Source of the DNA: Nitrosomonas sp.
GTDB taxonomy: Bacteria; Pseudomonadota; Gammaproteobacteria; Burkholderiales; Nitrosomonadaceae
Reading direction: 5' to 3'
NCBI GenBank assembly: GCA_021774205.1
Contig: JAJFJI010000312.1
Location: forward strand, 1-7,794
DNA length: 7,794 nucleotides
Below the pieces are notes generated by a model. The model made no database searches. It had not been told where the DNA came from and was given only the letters and a program-made list of their open reading frames with translations. Position 1 is the first letter of the stretch, and each line of letters begins with the position of its first letter. This document shows, in pieces, positions 1-6,852 of this stretch. Made by a program: the position numbers and the translations under genes.

Positions 1-2893
1 AGGCATGCTTTATATGTCTTCAAAAAGTGCCAATAATGGGACATATACGCTAGACATAACATTTGAAATCGGGACTGACGCTGACATGGCAACAGTGAAT
101 GTCCAAAATCGATTGTCTCTCGCCACACCAAAGTTACCTGCAGAAGTCACTCGCTCAGGAATTTCCGTACAAAAGCAATCCGCTGGATTTCTACAAATCG
201 TTTCTTTTTCTTCGCCTGGCGGCACTTATGATCAATTGTTTCTAAGCAACTTCGTCAGCTTGAATGTAAAAGATGTACTCTCCCGAGTCCCTGGTGTGAG
301 TAAAGTTTCTATTTTTGGCGCGCAAGATTATTCGATCAGGATTTGGTTAAACCCGGACAGAATGGTGAATTTAGGCATTACCACTGAAGATGTCGTTGCC
401 GCTATCCGTGATCAAAATTTACAAGCCGCAGCTGGACAAGTTGGGCAGCCACCCTTGGCTTCCGACCAACAATTCCAGTACACCATTCAAGCCAAAGGAC
501 GACTTTCTGAAGTCTCTGAATTTGAAGATATTATTATTCTAGCGCAGGCAGATGGCTCCGTTGTACGAATGAAAGACATCGCACGCGTGGAGTTGGGTTC
601 CCAAACGTTTGAAGTCCTTTCCCGACTAAACGGGTCTCCTGCTGTTAATTTTGCCATCTATCAACTACCAGAAGCCAATGCGCTGGAGGTTGCACAGAAC
701 ATTGAGGCGACCTTGAAACAACTGGCCGAACGATTTCCTAAAGATGTTGAATATACATTACCCTACGATTCCACCCGGTTTATCAATAACTCCTTGACGG
801 AGCTCGTACAGACGCTATTTATTGCTTTGAGTTTGGTCATATTGGTGGTTTACATTTTTATCCAAGATTGGCGTGCCACTTTGATCCCAGCGCTGGCAAT
901 TCCTGTATCACTGATCGGAACATTTGCTATTTTATTGGCTATGGGTTATTCCATCAATACCTTGTCATTATTTGCGCTGGTATTGGCGATTGGTATCGTG
1001 GTAGACGATGCAATTGTGGTGGTAGAAAATGTCCAGCGTCAACTACAGGAAGGATTGCCTCCCAAGGATGCAACCAAAAAAACAATGGCCGAAGTTTCTG
1101 CTCCTATTATTGCCACTACATTGGTTTTATTAGCGGTATTTGTACCGATCGCCTTTCTAGAAGGAATTTCAGGCCAACTCTATCGCCAATTTTCAGTAAC
1201 GATTGCCATAGCTGTCTCTATTTCATCGCTCACAGCATTAACCTTGAGCCCTGCTTTATGCGCCACTATTCTTAGAAAACAACAAGCACGTCCGTGGTTT
1301 GCACTACGCTGGTTTGAAAAGATCTTTGGAGGAGTCACCGAAGGTTATATGTTTTGTGTAAAAATTGTCGTAAGGCGATTAGTACTGACAGCACTAATTT
1401 TTCTAATCATTACAGGCGGCGCATATTGGGTATTCAAGAATACGCCGACAGGATTTATTCCCCAGGAGGATCAAGGCACTATTTTTGTGGATATCCAGCT
1501 GCCTGATGGCGCTTCTTTGAACAGAACCGATAGTGTGGTCAAACAAGTCGAAGCGTTGCTCTCCAGCCTTCCAGGTATGGAAAATATAGTTTCTTTTGCA
1601 GGAACTGGGTTATTGAGCGGTACCAAATCAAATTCGGGAATGGTAATCAGTATTCTAAAACCTTGGGATGAGCGCACATCTCCTGTGCTATCCAGCGATG
1701 CGCTTGTAGCCCAGATATGGGGCATGATGGCAAAAATTCCCGGCGCCAATTTGATCGCTTTCACCCCTCCACCTATCAGTGGCTTAGGCAATACCGGAGG
1801 ATTTGAATTTCAACTCCAGGACAAAAGAGGCGGCGATCCACGGGATCTTTCTGCGGCAATGCGCGGCTTTTTAATTGAAGCCAATCAGGATGCTCATTTG
1901 CAAAATGTGTACAGTACGTTTCGCGCGGATGTTCCACAGGTAAGGCTGGAAGTAGATCGTCTGCAGGCAAAAGCACTGGGTATTCCCGTGCAGGAAATAT
2001 TTTCAAGCTTGCAGACACAACTGGGTTCTCTTTATGTCAACGATTTTAGTAAGTTTGGCCGGGTCTATCGGGTAATCCTTCAAGCCGAAACACCTTATCG
2101 GGACAATGCTGATGATATCGGACGTATTTATGTGAGAAGTTCGGAGGGTGTTATGGTCCCCCTTCGGACATTGACAAAAACATCCTCGATGCTGGGCCCT
2201 GAAACACTCGCACGGTTTAATATGTATCGTTCTGCACAAATCAATGGAAGTCCAGGTCCCGGATTAAGTTCCGGACAGGGCATTGCTGCAATGGAACAAC
2301 TGGCAAAACAGGTACTCCCTGATGGCACGGGGTTTGAATGGTCTGGCATGTCATTCCAAGAAGTTAAGACAGGTTCTCAGTTACCCATCATATTTGGCCT
2401 GGCTTTAATTTTTGTTTTTTTGTTTCTAGTTGCCCAATATGAAAGCTGGTCTATTCCTTGGGGAGTGATCCTTTCTGTTCCGATTGCATTAGCAGGCGCA
2501 CTTATGATGATGTGGGGAATGGGAAATGTCCTGGATATTTACGCTCAGATCGGTCTCGTCATGCTGGTCGGTATGGCATCGAAAAATGCAATCCTTATCG
2601 TTGAGTTTGCCAAAGTGCAAAGAGAGAGTGGGTTGTCGATAACTGAAGCAGCCATCAAGTCTGCCCGACTTCGTTTTCGAGCAGTCATGATGACCGCAAT
2701 TTCCTTCATTCTCGGTGTACTACCTTTAGTCATCGCATCAGGCGCAGGCGCAGAAAGTCGCCAGTCATTAGGAACGGTTGTTTTTGGAGGAATGTTGGTT
2801 TCAGCAATTATTGGAACGATTTTAATCCCTGCCTTCTACGTTATCATTCAATCTATGAAGGAAAACATGCAGCGACCAAAAACTCGCTTTTAA
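1..2893 (+). CDS. RND (HAE-1 type) multidrug efflux permease subunit, N-terminus missing
   Basis: This is the inner-membrane proton antiporter of a tripartite RND efflux pump, which would work with a periplasmic adaptor and an outer-membrane channel. The reading frame is open at the left edge. The first visible methionine (base 5) lies in the YMSS segment, which falls near residue 77 of AcrB, so about 75 residues including TM1 are missing. Residues below are counted from base 5. The first periplasmic loop runs from about 1 to 262. TM2-TM6 span about 265-420 and include the VDDAIVVVENV helix with the paired proton-relay aspartates D334/D335. TM7 is near 459-478. The second periplasmic loop runs to about 792 and TM8-TM12 end near 952. 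The other relay residues, K860 (SKNAILIVEFAK) and T897 (MMTAISFILG), are also present, so the pump looks functional. The ATLIPALAIPV and LSPALCATIL blocks are typical of the family. Substrates cannot be read from sequence, and neither partner gene is in view. Confidence 0.96.
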   Translation, partial: GMLYMSSKSANNGTYTLDITFEIGTDADMATVNVQNRLSLATPKLPAEVTRSGISVQKQSAGFLQIVSFSSPGGTYDQLFLSNFVSLNVKDVLSRVPGVSKVSIFGAQDYSIRIWLNPDRMVNLGITTEDVVAAIRDQNLQAAAGQVGQPPLASDQQFQYTIQAKGRLSEVSEFEDIIILAQADGSVVRMKDIARVELGSQTFEVLSRLNGSPAVNFAIYQLPEANALEVAQNIEATLKQLAERFPKDVEYTLPYDSTRFINNSLTELVQTLFIALSLVILVVYIFIQDWRATLIPALAIPVSLIGTFAILLAMGYSINTLSLFALVLAIGIVVDDAIVVVENVQRQLQEGLPPKDATKKTMAEVSAPIIATTLVLLAVFVPIAFLEGISGQLYRQFSVTIAIAVSISSLTALTLSPALCATILRKQQARPWFALRWFEKIFGGVTEGYMFCVKIVVRRLVLTALIFLIITGGAYWVFKNTPTGFIPQEDQGTIFVDIQLPDGASLNRTDSVVKQVEALLSSLPGMENIVSFAGTGLLSGTKSNSGMVISILKPWDERTSPVLSSDALVAQIWGMMAKIPGANLIAFTPPPISGLGNTGGFEFQLQDKRGGDPRDLSAAMRGFLIEANQDAHLQNVYSTFRADVPQVRLEVDRLQAKALGIPVQEIFSSLQTQLGSLYVNDFSKFGRVYRVILQAETPYRDNADDIGRIYVRSSEGVMVPLRTLTKTSSMLGPETLARFNMYRSAQINGSPGPGLSSGQGIAAMEQLAKQVLPDGTGFEWSGMSFQEVKTGSQLPIIFGLALIFVFLFLVAQYESWSIPWGVILSVPIALAGALMMMWGMGNVLDIYAQIGLVMLVGMASKNAILIVEFAKVQRESGLSITEAAIKSARLRFRAVMMTAISFILGVLPLVIASGAGAESRQSLGTVVFGGMLVSAIIGTILIPAFYVIIQSMKENMQRPKTRF

Positions 2894-2963
2894 GGGTATG
2901 GTGTGGACTGAATAAAAACGTGTTAATTTGCAAATTGGCGTCTGGTAATTGTCTTCTTAAAAC

Positions 2964-2967
2964 AGGA
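2964..2967 (+). promoter_or_regulatory. Ribosome binding site of the potassium channel gene
   Basis: AGGA lies nine bases before the ATG at 2977 and is the only clear Shine-Dalgarno sequence in front of any start in the window. It supports 2977 as the start. Part of it falls in a possible 6-bp hairpin (ATTGTC at 2948-2953 with GACAAT at 2966-2971, 12-base loop), which could modulate access. The hairpin is short and may be chance. The rest of the 83-base spacer holds a 12-base palindrome, AATTTGCAAATT (2925-2936), and no evident terminator. Confidence 0.6.
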
Positions 2968-2976
2968 CAATAACGT

Positions 2977-3330
2977 ATGGAATTTACTCTTGATTTTATT
3001 CAATTATTTTTCTGGGTTATTTATCTGATTTTTCCACTGTTGCTTTTCTTATGCCTCATCATTGTCATGTTGGGCCAATTAGTTGGCCGAATTGAAAGAT
3101 GGAGTCACTTTGACGCACTATATTGGTCCTTTATAACGGCAACAACAGTGGGTTATGGTGATTTTTTCCCTTTAAAAAAAATATCAAGGATACTATCTGT
3201 TCTTATTGCATTTGTGGGTGTGATGTTCACCGGAATAATTATTGCAGTTACGCTTAATGCGGCTACCATAGCGTTTGAAAAACATGTCGACAAGCGTGTT
3301 ATAGAAAAAATTAAAGGGGAATTTGATTAG
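2977..3330 (+). CDS. Small two-transmembrane potassium channel (ion channel pore domain)
   Basis: This 117-residue membrane protein consists almost only of a K+ channel pore module (Ion_trans_2 type). TM1 covers about residues 7-36. A pore helix follows (SHFDALYWSFITA, 43-55), then the complete selectivity filter T56-T57-V58-G59-Y60-G61-D62. TM2 covers about 69-95, with glycines G81 and G86 that could act as the gating hinge, and a short charged cytoplasmic tail follows. Four copies would be expected to form one pore, as in KcsA-like channels. No RCK/TrkA-N nucleotide-binding domain, cyclic-nucleotide domain or voltage sensor is attached, so the sequence shows no gating ligand. The start is set by an upstream AGGA. 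The gene sits 83 bases after the RND gene and is probably independent of it. Selectivity for potassium is a family inference from the filter; direction and gating are unknown. Confidence 0.93.
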   Translation: MEFTLDFIQLFFWVIYLIFPLLLFLCLIIVMLGQLVGRIERWSHFDALYWSFITATTVGYGDFFPLKKISRILSVLIAFVGVMFTGIIIAVTLNAATIAFEKHVDKRVIEKIKGEFD

Positions 3331-3333
3331 ATG

Positions 3334-3358
3334 TCATAAATTTATGAATATAATATTC
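3334..3358. repeat. Two abutting AT-rich palindromes after the channel gene
   Basis: TCATAAATTTATGA (3334-3347) is a perfect 14-base palindrome starting three bases after the channel stop codon. It runs straight into GAATATAATATTC (3346-3358), a 13-base palindrome about a central A. There is no GC-rich stem and no loop, so this is not a standard intrinsic terminator. It may be a protein site or simply a chance result of low-complexity AT sequence. Confidence 0.4.
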
Positions 3359-3376
3359 TTTACTCTTCCAACTTTA

Positions 3377-3660
3377 TTAAACCATTACAGAAAAGAGTCC
3401 AGATATCAGCTGTCGCAGGCGGGGCAAGCAATGTTTGGCAGCATGCGGCCACTTTGCACTTCAACATCAAGTACCAAACGCATGTTGCTGAGCCAAGATG
3501 TATGCAACGTATGGATCGACCGTCCTAGCTTTGTGGGTTTGTAACCAATCGTGCTGTCACTCATGCGCTGAATCTATCCAGGTTGCACTTCTCGAGTCAC
3601 TGCAGGTGCATTGGGGCTGGTGTATGTGAGCGGACATCCAGCAGCCCAACGAATAAAATG
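3377..3660 (-). pseudogene. Decayed DDE transposase fragment (IS1380-like)
   Basis: Read on the minus strand, this stretch gives pieces of one protein across two frames. The first frame is open from about 3660 (ending ...APAVTREVQPG), hits a TAG at 3576-3574, then continues from an ATG at 3564 through IGYKPTKLGRS and LRLVLDVEVQSGR to a TGA at 3406. The match then shifts frame near 3445 and resumes as HAAKHCLPRLRQLISGLF, ending at a TAA at 3377. Joined, these resemble the stretch of DDE group-1 / IS1380-like transposases that reads roughly VTR...GYNPxKxGRPSH...LVLDVEVxxGN..AAKHxLPGL. That comparison is from memory. At least one nonsense codon and one frameshift are needed, and both ends of the gene are missing, so it is a dead relic of about 90 codons. 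No terminal inverted repeats or target duplications were found. Family assignment is tentative; the pseudogene status is firmer. Confidence 0.6.
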
Positions 3661-3688
3661 TGAATTTACACATGTAAATGATCATTTT
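3655..3688. repeat. 34-base imperfect inverted repeat upstream of the thiolase gene
   Basis: The left arm AAAATGTGAATTTACA (3655-3670) and right arm TGTAAATGATCATTTT (3673-3688) pair at 13 of 16 positions around a 2-base centre. They form an inner 7-bp and an outer 6-bp stem separated by a 3x3 mismatch. It lies 67 bases before the thiolase ATG, at the upstream edge of the transposase relic. It could be an operator for a dimeric repressor, a weak bidirectional terminator (A-tract before, T-tract after), or a leftover of the mobile element. It does not match a CRP or FNR consensus well. Confidence 0.55.
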
Positions 3689-3755
3689 GTAACATCGAAA
3701 TGACGGATATTAGGGGTAAGCTGAATAGTTCCATAAATAAATCAGAAAAATATTG

Positions 3756-4940
3756 ATGAATAAACGAGAAGTAGTGATTTTAAGCGGTGTACGCACCGCC
3801 ATTGGCGATTATGGCGGGGCGCTTAAAGATATTGCACCTGCGGACCTGGCCGCCAAAGTTGTGCGGGAAGCCGTTGATCGCGCCAGTATCGACCCAGATG
3901 AAGTTGGACACGTGGTTTTCGGTAATGTGATCCATAGCGAGCCGCGAGACATGTATCTTGCGCGCGTCGCTTGTATCAATGGCGGCCTTCCGCAGCATAC
4001 GGCTGCTTTGACGTTGAATCGAATATGTGGCAGTGGCTTACAGGCAATTATCTCTGCCGCACAAAGTGTACTTCTGGGTGATACCAATACAGCGGTCGCT
4101 GGTGGCGTAGAATCCATGAGCCGCAGCGGCTACTTGTTGCCGGCATTGCGTTGGGGACAACGCATGAATAATGGCGAAACAGTGGATATGATGGTCGGTG
4201 CGTTAACGGATCCGTTTGATAGTGCACATATGGGCATTACCGCAGAAAACATCGCAACAAAATGGGACATCAGCCGGGAAAAGCAAGATCAGTATGCGCT
4301 TGAGAGTCACACTCGTGCGATGAATGCGATAAAAAACGGCTATTTTAAGGAACAAATCTTACCTGTAGAAATTCCGACCCGCAAAGAAACCTTCGTTTTT
4401 GAAATTGATGAGCATCCGCGTGAAAATATGGGTATCGAAGGGTTGGCGAAATTACGCGCCGTATTTCAAAAAAATGGGACGGTTACCGCGGGGAACGCTT
4501 CTGGTATCAATGACAGTGCTGCCGCCGTGGTACTCATGGATCGTGGCACTGCAGAAAATAAAGGCTTGCAACCGATGGCACGGTTGGTATCTTATGGCCA
4601 CGCTGGCGTTGACCCTAAATATATGGGAATGGGCCCAGTACCAGCAGTCCATCATGCACTACAACGTGCTAATCTTAAAATTGCAGATATCGATGTGATT
4701 GAGTCTAACGAAGCCTTTGCCGTTCAGGCATGTGCTGTCGCAAAGGAACTTGACTTCGACCCGGCCAAAACCAACCCGAATGGCGGCGCCGTTGCATTAG
4801 GACATCCAATCGGCGCGACAGGATGCATTCTAACTATCAAGGCAATGTATGAACTACATCGAATTGGTGGACGCTATGCATTGGTGACAATGTGTATTGG
4901 CGGCGGCCAAGGGATTGCTGCAATTTTTGAACGCTTGTGA
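3756..4940 (+). CDS. bktB: Beta-ketothiolase / acetyl-CoA acetyltransferase (BktB-like)
   Basis: This is a cytoplasmic biosynthetic-type thiolase of 394 residues. It condenses two acyl-CoA units to a 3-ketoacyl-CoA, or cleaves one in reverse. The full catalytic set is visible: nucleophile C91 in NRICGSG, the NEAF asparagine N318, H350 in GHPIGATG, and the acid/base C380 in MCIGGGQG. The length is normal for the family. Long blocks (VVILSGVRTAIG, GHVVFGNVI..EPRDMYL, LVSYGHAGVDPK, YALVTMCIGGGQGIAAIFER) agree with the Cupriavidus BktB sequence as I remember it. BktB makes C4 and C5 ketoacyl-CoA for polyhydroxyalkanoates. Substrate range here is inferred; a general AtoB/PhaA role is also possible. 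I chose ATG 3756; a TTG at 3753 is in frame but less likely, and a TAA at 3738 closes the frame upstream. No good ribosome binding site precedes it. No phaB or phaC is in the window. The pgi gene follows after 26 bases. Confidence 0.95.
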   Translation: MNKREVVILSGVRTAIGDYGGALKDIAPADLAAKVVREAVDRASIDPDEVGHVVFGNVIHSEPRDMYLARVACINGGLPQHTAALTLNRICGSGLQAIISAAQSVLLGDTNTAVAGGVESMSRSGYLLPALRWGQRMNNGETVDMMVGALTDPFDSAHMGITAENIATKWDISREKQDQYALESHTRAMNAIKNGYFKEQILPVEIPTRKETFVFEIDEHPRENMGIEGLAKLRAVFQKNGTVTAGNASGINDSAAAVVLMDRGTAENKGLQPMARLVSYGHAGVDPKYMGMGPVPAVHHALQRANLKIADIDVIESNEAFAVQACAVAKELDFDPAKTNPNGGAVALGHPIGATGCILTIKAMYELHRIGGRYALVTMCIGGGQGIAAIFERL

Positions 4941-4966
4941 AAAAAGTTTTATAAATAATTAAAAAT

Positions 4967-6601
4967 ATGTCTACACTCACTCAGTCACCCGCCTGGCTCG
5001 CTTTGCAGGCACATCAGCCTATTATGGCGCAACAGCATTTGCGCGAATTATTCAAGCAGGATTCACATCGCTTTAACAAATTCTCTCTCTTATTTAACGA
5101 TATTTTGCTTGATTATGCAAAGCAACCGGTTAATGAGAAAACCATCAACTTGCTATTGGCGCTTGCTCGTCAACAGCGCCTGGAAAATTCGATGTCCCGG
5201 ATGTTTTCAGGAGAAAAAATTAATAATACTGAACATCGTGCCGCACTGCATATTGCTTTACGTGCGGAACATGCTGTCATCGTGGATGGCGTCGATGTTA
5301 TACCCGAGGTAAAACAAGTATTACAACAAATGGCGCGTTTCTCTGATGCCGTCCGAAACGGTGAAAAAAAGGGCTACTCAGAAAAAGCTTTTACCGATGT
5401 TGTTAATATAGGAATTGGCGGATCCGATCTTGGGCCAGTAATGGTGACAGAAGCATTAAAATCCTATGGCTCTCCGCATCTTTCAGTACACTTTGTCTCA
5501 AATATCGATGGCGCGCAGCTTTCAGAGACACTCAAACAACTTGATCCTGCCACGACACTTTTTATTATCGCTTCAAAAACTTTCACCACCCAGGAAACCA
5601 TCACCAATGCACATTCTGCGCGGCATTGGTTTCTTGCGCATGGCGGTAAGGAAAAAGATATTGCCATTCATTTTGTTGCAGTTTCCACAAATCAGTCAGC
5701 CGTGGAAAAATTTGGCATTGATGCTGAGAATATGTTCCAGTTCTGGGATTGGGTGGGTGGCCGGTACTCATTGTGGTCAGCGATTGGCTTGCCGATCGCA
5801 ATGGCCGTTGGGATGGATAATTTCTATTCGCTACTTGCCGGTGCCAGAGAAATGGATCAGCATTTTATGACAGCGCCACTGGAAAAGAATTTACCGGTCA
5901 TGCTTGGTCTGATTGGCATCTGGCAAATCAACTTCTTTAGCGCTACAACACACGCGATACTACCATACGATCAGTACCTGCACCGTTTTCCGGCTTATCT
6001 GCAACAGTTGGAAATGGAAAGTAATGGCAAACGCATTACCCGCGACGGCGAGGTAATCGATTATAGTACCAGCCCCGTCGTGTGGGGAGAACCGGGAACC
6101 AATGGCCAGCATGCTTTCTATCAGTTACTTCATCAAGGCACACAAACCGTTTCCGCAGATTTTCTGGCGCCGTGTCAGAGCCAACACCCAATTGGCAATC
6201 ATCACCGTTTGTTACTGGCCAATTTTTTTGCGCAAACAGAAGCGATGATGCGGGGAAAAAATCAAAGTGAAGTTCGCAATGAACTAATATCACAAAAAAT
6301 ACCGGAAGCATCACTAGAAGCATTGCTACCTCACAAAATTTTTCCAGGAAATCACCCGACGACGTCCATCCTGTTCAAAAAGTTGGACCCGAAAACCCTT
6401 GGTTCGCTAATCGCGCTTTATGAGCATAAGGTTTTTGTCCAAAGTGTCATCTGGGATATCAATCCGTTCGACCAATGGGGAGTAGAGCTGGGAAAACAAC
6501 TCGCCGGAAAAATTCTTTCTGAACTTGACCAAACAGAATCAGCTAATTCTCACGATGCTTCAACAAACGGTTTAATGAATTATTTCAAGGAGAACCAATA
6601 G
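4967..6601 (+). CDS. pgi: Glucose-6-phosphate isomerase
   Basis: This cytoplasmic enzyme interconverts glucose-6-phosphate and fructose-6-phosphate, linking glycolysis/gluconeogenesis with hexose storage. At 544 residues it is close to the E. coli enzyme (549) and complete. The N-terminus (TQSPAWLALQAH) is typical. The SIS phosphosugar-binding domain carries GIGGSDLGP (149-157) and SKTFTTQET (203-211), followed by the family signature VGGRYSLWSAIGLPIA (263-278). The catalytic residues are present: E351 in MESNGK, H382 in NGQHAF and K510 in WGVELGKQLA, with the same spacing as in E. coli (355/386/514, recalled). The C-terminus ends in the usual SHDASTNGL block. It starts 26 bases after the thiolase stop with no terminator between, so co-transcription is likely. 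The leader is almost all A and T, with no Shine-Dalgarno sequence. Confidence 0.98.
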   Translation: MSTLTQSPAWLALQAHQPIMAQQHLRELFKQDSHRFNKFSLLFNDILLDYAKQPVNEKTINLLLALARQQRLENSMSRMFSGEKINNTEHRAALHIALRAEHAVIVDGVDVIPEVKQVLQQMARFSDAVRNGEKKGYSEKAFTDVVNIGIGGSDLGPVMVTEALKSYGSPHLSVHFVSNIDGAQLSETLKQLDPATTLFIIASKTFTTQETITNAHSARHWFLAHGGKEKDIAIHFVAVSTNQSAVEKFGIDAENMFQFWDWVGGRYSLWSAIGLPIAMAVGMDNFYSLLAGAREMDQHFMTAPLEKNLPVMLGLIGIWQINFFSATTHAILPYDQYLHRFPAYLQQLEMESNGKRITRDGEVIDYSTSPVVWGEPGTNGQHAFYQLLHQGTQTVSADFLAPCQSQHPIGNHHRLLLANFFAQTEAMMRGKNQSEVRNELISQKIPEASLEALLPHKIFPGNHPTTSILFKKLDPKTLGSLIALYEHKVFVQSVIWDINPFDQWGVELGKQLAGKILSELDQTESANSHDASTNGLMNYFKENQ

Positions 6602-6606
6602 ATTAG

Positions 6607-6726
6607 CTTAAACTCGGCACCGGTATAGATTTGGAATCTCAAGCGTAGCAAGCTTACGTTGAGGAAATTCTGAATGAAGCGCGATCAAAAATGCTGAAAA
6701 AATACGATGAAAAAATCACAATTTAA
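6607..6726 (+). pseudogene. Possible decayed coding tail between pgi and glgA
   Basis: One frame after pgi reads LKLGTGIDLESQA, a TAG (6646-6648), then QAYVEEILNEARSKMLKKYD followed by EKITI and a TAA (6724-6726). The second piece has the charged, helix-like composition of a real protein C-terminus, and a single codon change would join the two. No plausible start codon with a ribosome binding site is seen, and I do not recognise the protein. It may be the tail of a lost gene or chance. A hairpin overlaps the stop codon, which makes chance structure as likely. Confidence 0.2.
6638..6663 (+). repeat. Hairpin downstream of pgi
   Basis: CTCAAGCGTA (6638-6647) pairs with TACGTTGAG (6655-6663) as a 9-bp stem with one bulged G and a 7-base loop. 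GAAT (6634-6637) and ATTC (6667-6670) could extend it across an internal loop. It lies 36 bases after the pgi stop. No T-run follows, so it is not a classical intrinsic terminator. It could stabilise the pgi transcript 3' end or act as a partial terminator. Confidence 0.4.
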
Positions 6727-6735
6727 GAGCAATCC

Positions 6736-6765
6736 TGCTACAAGACATTCACATTCGGGTAAAAT
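6736..6765 (+). promoter_or_regulatory. Weak promoter candidate for glgA
   Basis: TAAAAT (6760-6765) is a fair -10 hexamer. TGCTAC (6736-6741) sits 18 bases upstream as a poor -35. It would give a leader of about 80 bases before the glgA ATG. Two copies of CATTCGG (6752-6758 and 6773-6779), 21 bases apart, flank the -10 and could be a tandem binding site. This is inference from position and composition only. Confidence 0.2.
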
Positions 6766-6852
6766 GCCGCCTCATTCGGATTTCAGAAATACCCAAATTA
6801 AAGTCAACTTTTTTACTTTTTGCCTCTAAATTGTTTATCGTACCATTAGCTG

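Larger units (their letters stand above)
3331..3755. other. 425-base intergenic stretch with decayed mobile DNA
   Basis: No intact gene is seen between the channel stop and the thiolase start. From left to right it holds two abutting AT-rich palindromes (3334-3358), a broken minus-strand transposase relic (about 3377-3660), a 34-base imperfect inverted repeat (3655-3688), and a short leader to the thiolase. In that leader I see no convincing -35/-10 pair. A purine run, AGGGG (3712-3716), is too far from the ATG to serve as a ribosome binding site. The one plus-strand open frame (73 codons from a TTG at 3323) reads through the relic and is not credible. Confidence 0.7.

Noticed and set aside
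868..1275. 135-codon frame inside the RND gene
   Set aside because: It is an out-of-frame shadow of a highly conserved pump gene, rich in Cys/Tyr/Ser/Ile, with no recognisable motif.
1471..1791. 106-codon minus-strand frame opposite the RND gene
   Set aside because: It lies antisense to conserved pump sequence and has no start signals or family resemblance.
3323..3544. 73-codon plus-strand open frame from a TTG overlapping the channel gene's end
   Set aside because: It has no ribosome binding site, starts on TTG inside another gene, and its second half is the complement of the transposase relic.
3655..3688. CRP-like or FNR-like site within the inverted repeat
   Set aside because: TGTGAATTTACACA has TGTG and CACA ends but the wrong spacing for CRP (TGTGA-N6-TCACA), and there is no TTGAT-N4-ATCAA for FNR.
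3753..3755. TTG as the thiolase start
   Set aside because: The ATG immediately following (3756) matches the usual thiolase N-terminus and is a stronger start codon.
4941..4966. Possible terminator between the thiolase and pgi
   Set aside because: The sequence is AT-rich without a GC stem; nothing here would stop transcription.
5466..5870. 134-codon frame inside pgi
   Set aside because: It overlaps the catalytic SIS region of pgi out of frame and is a shadow.
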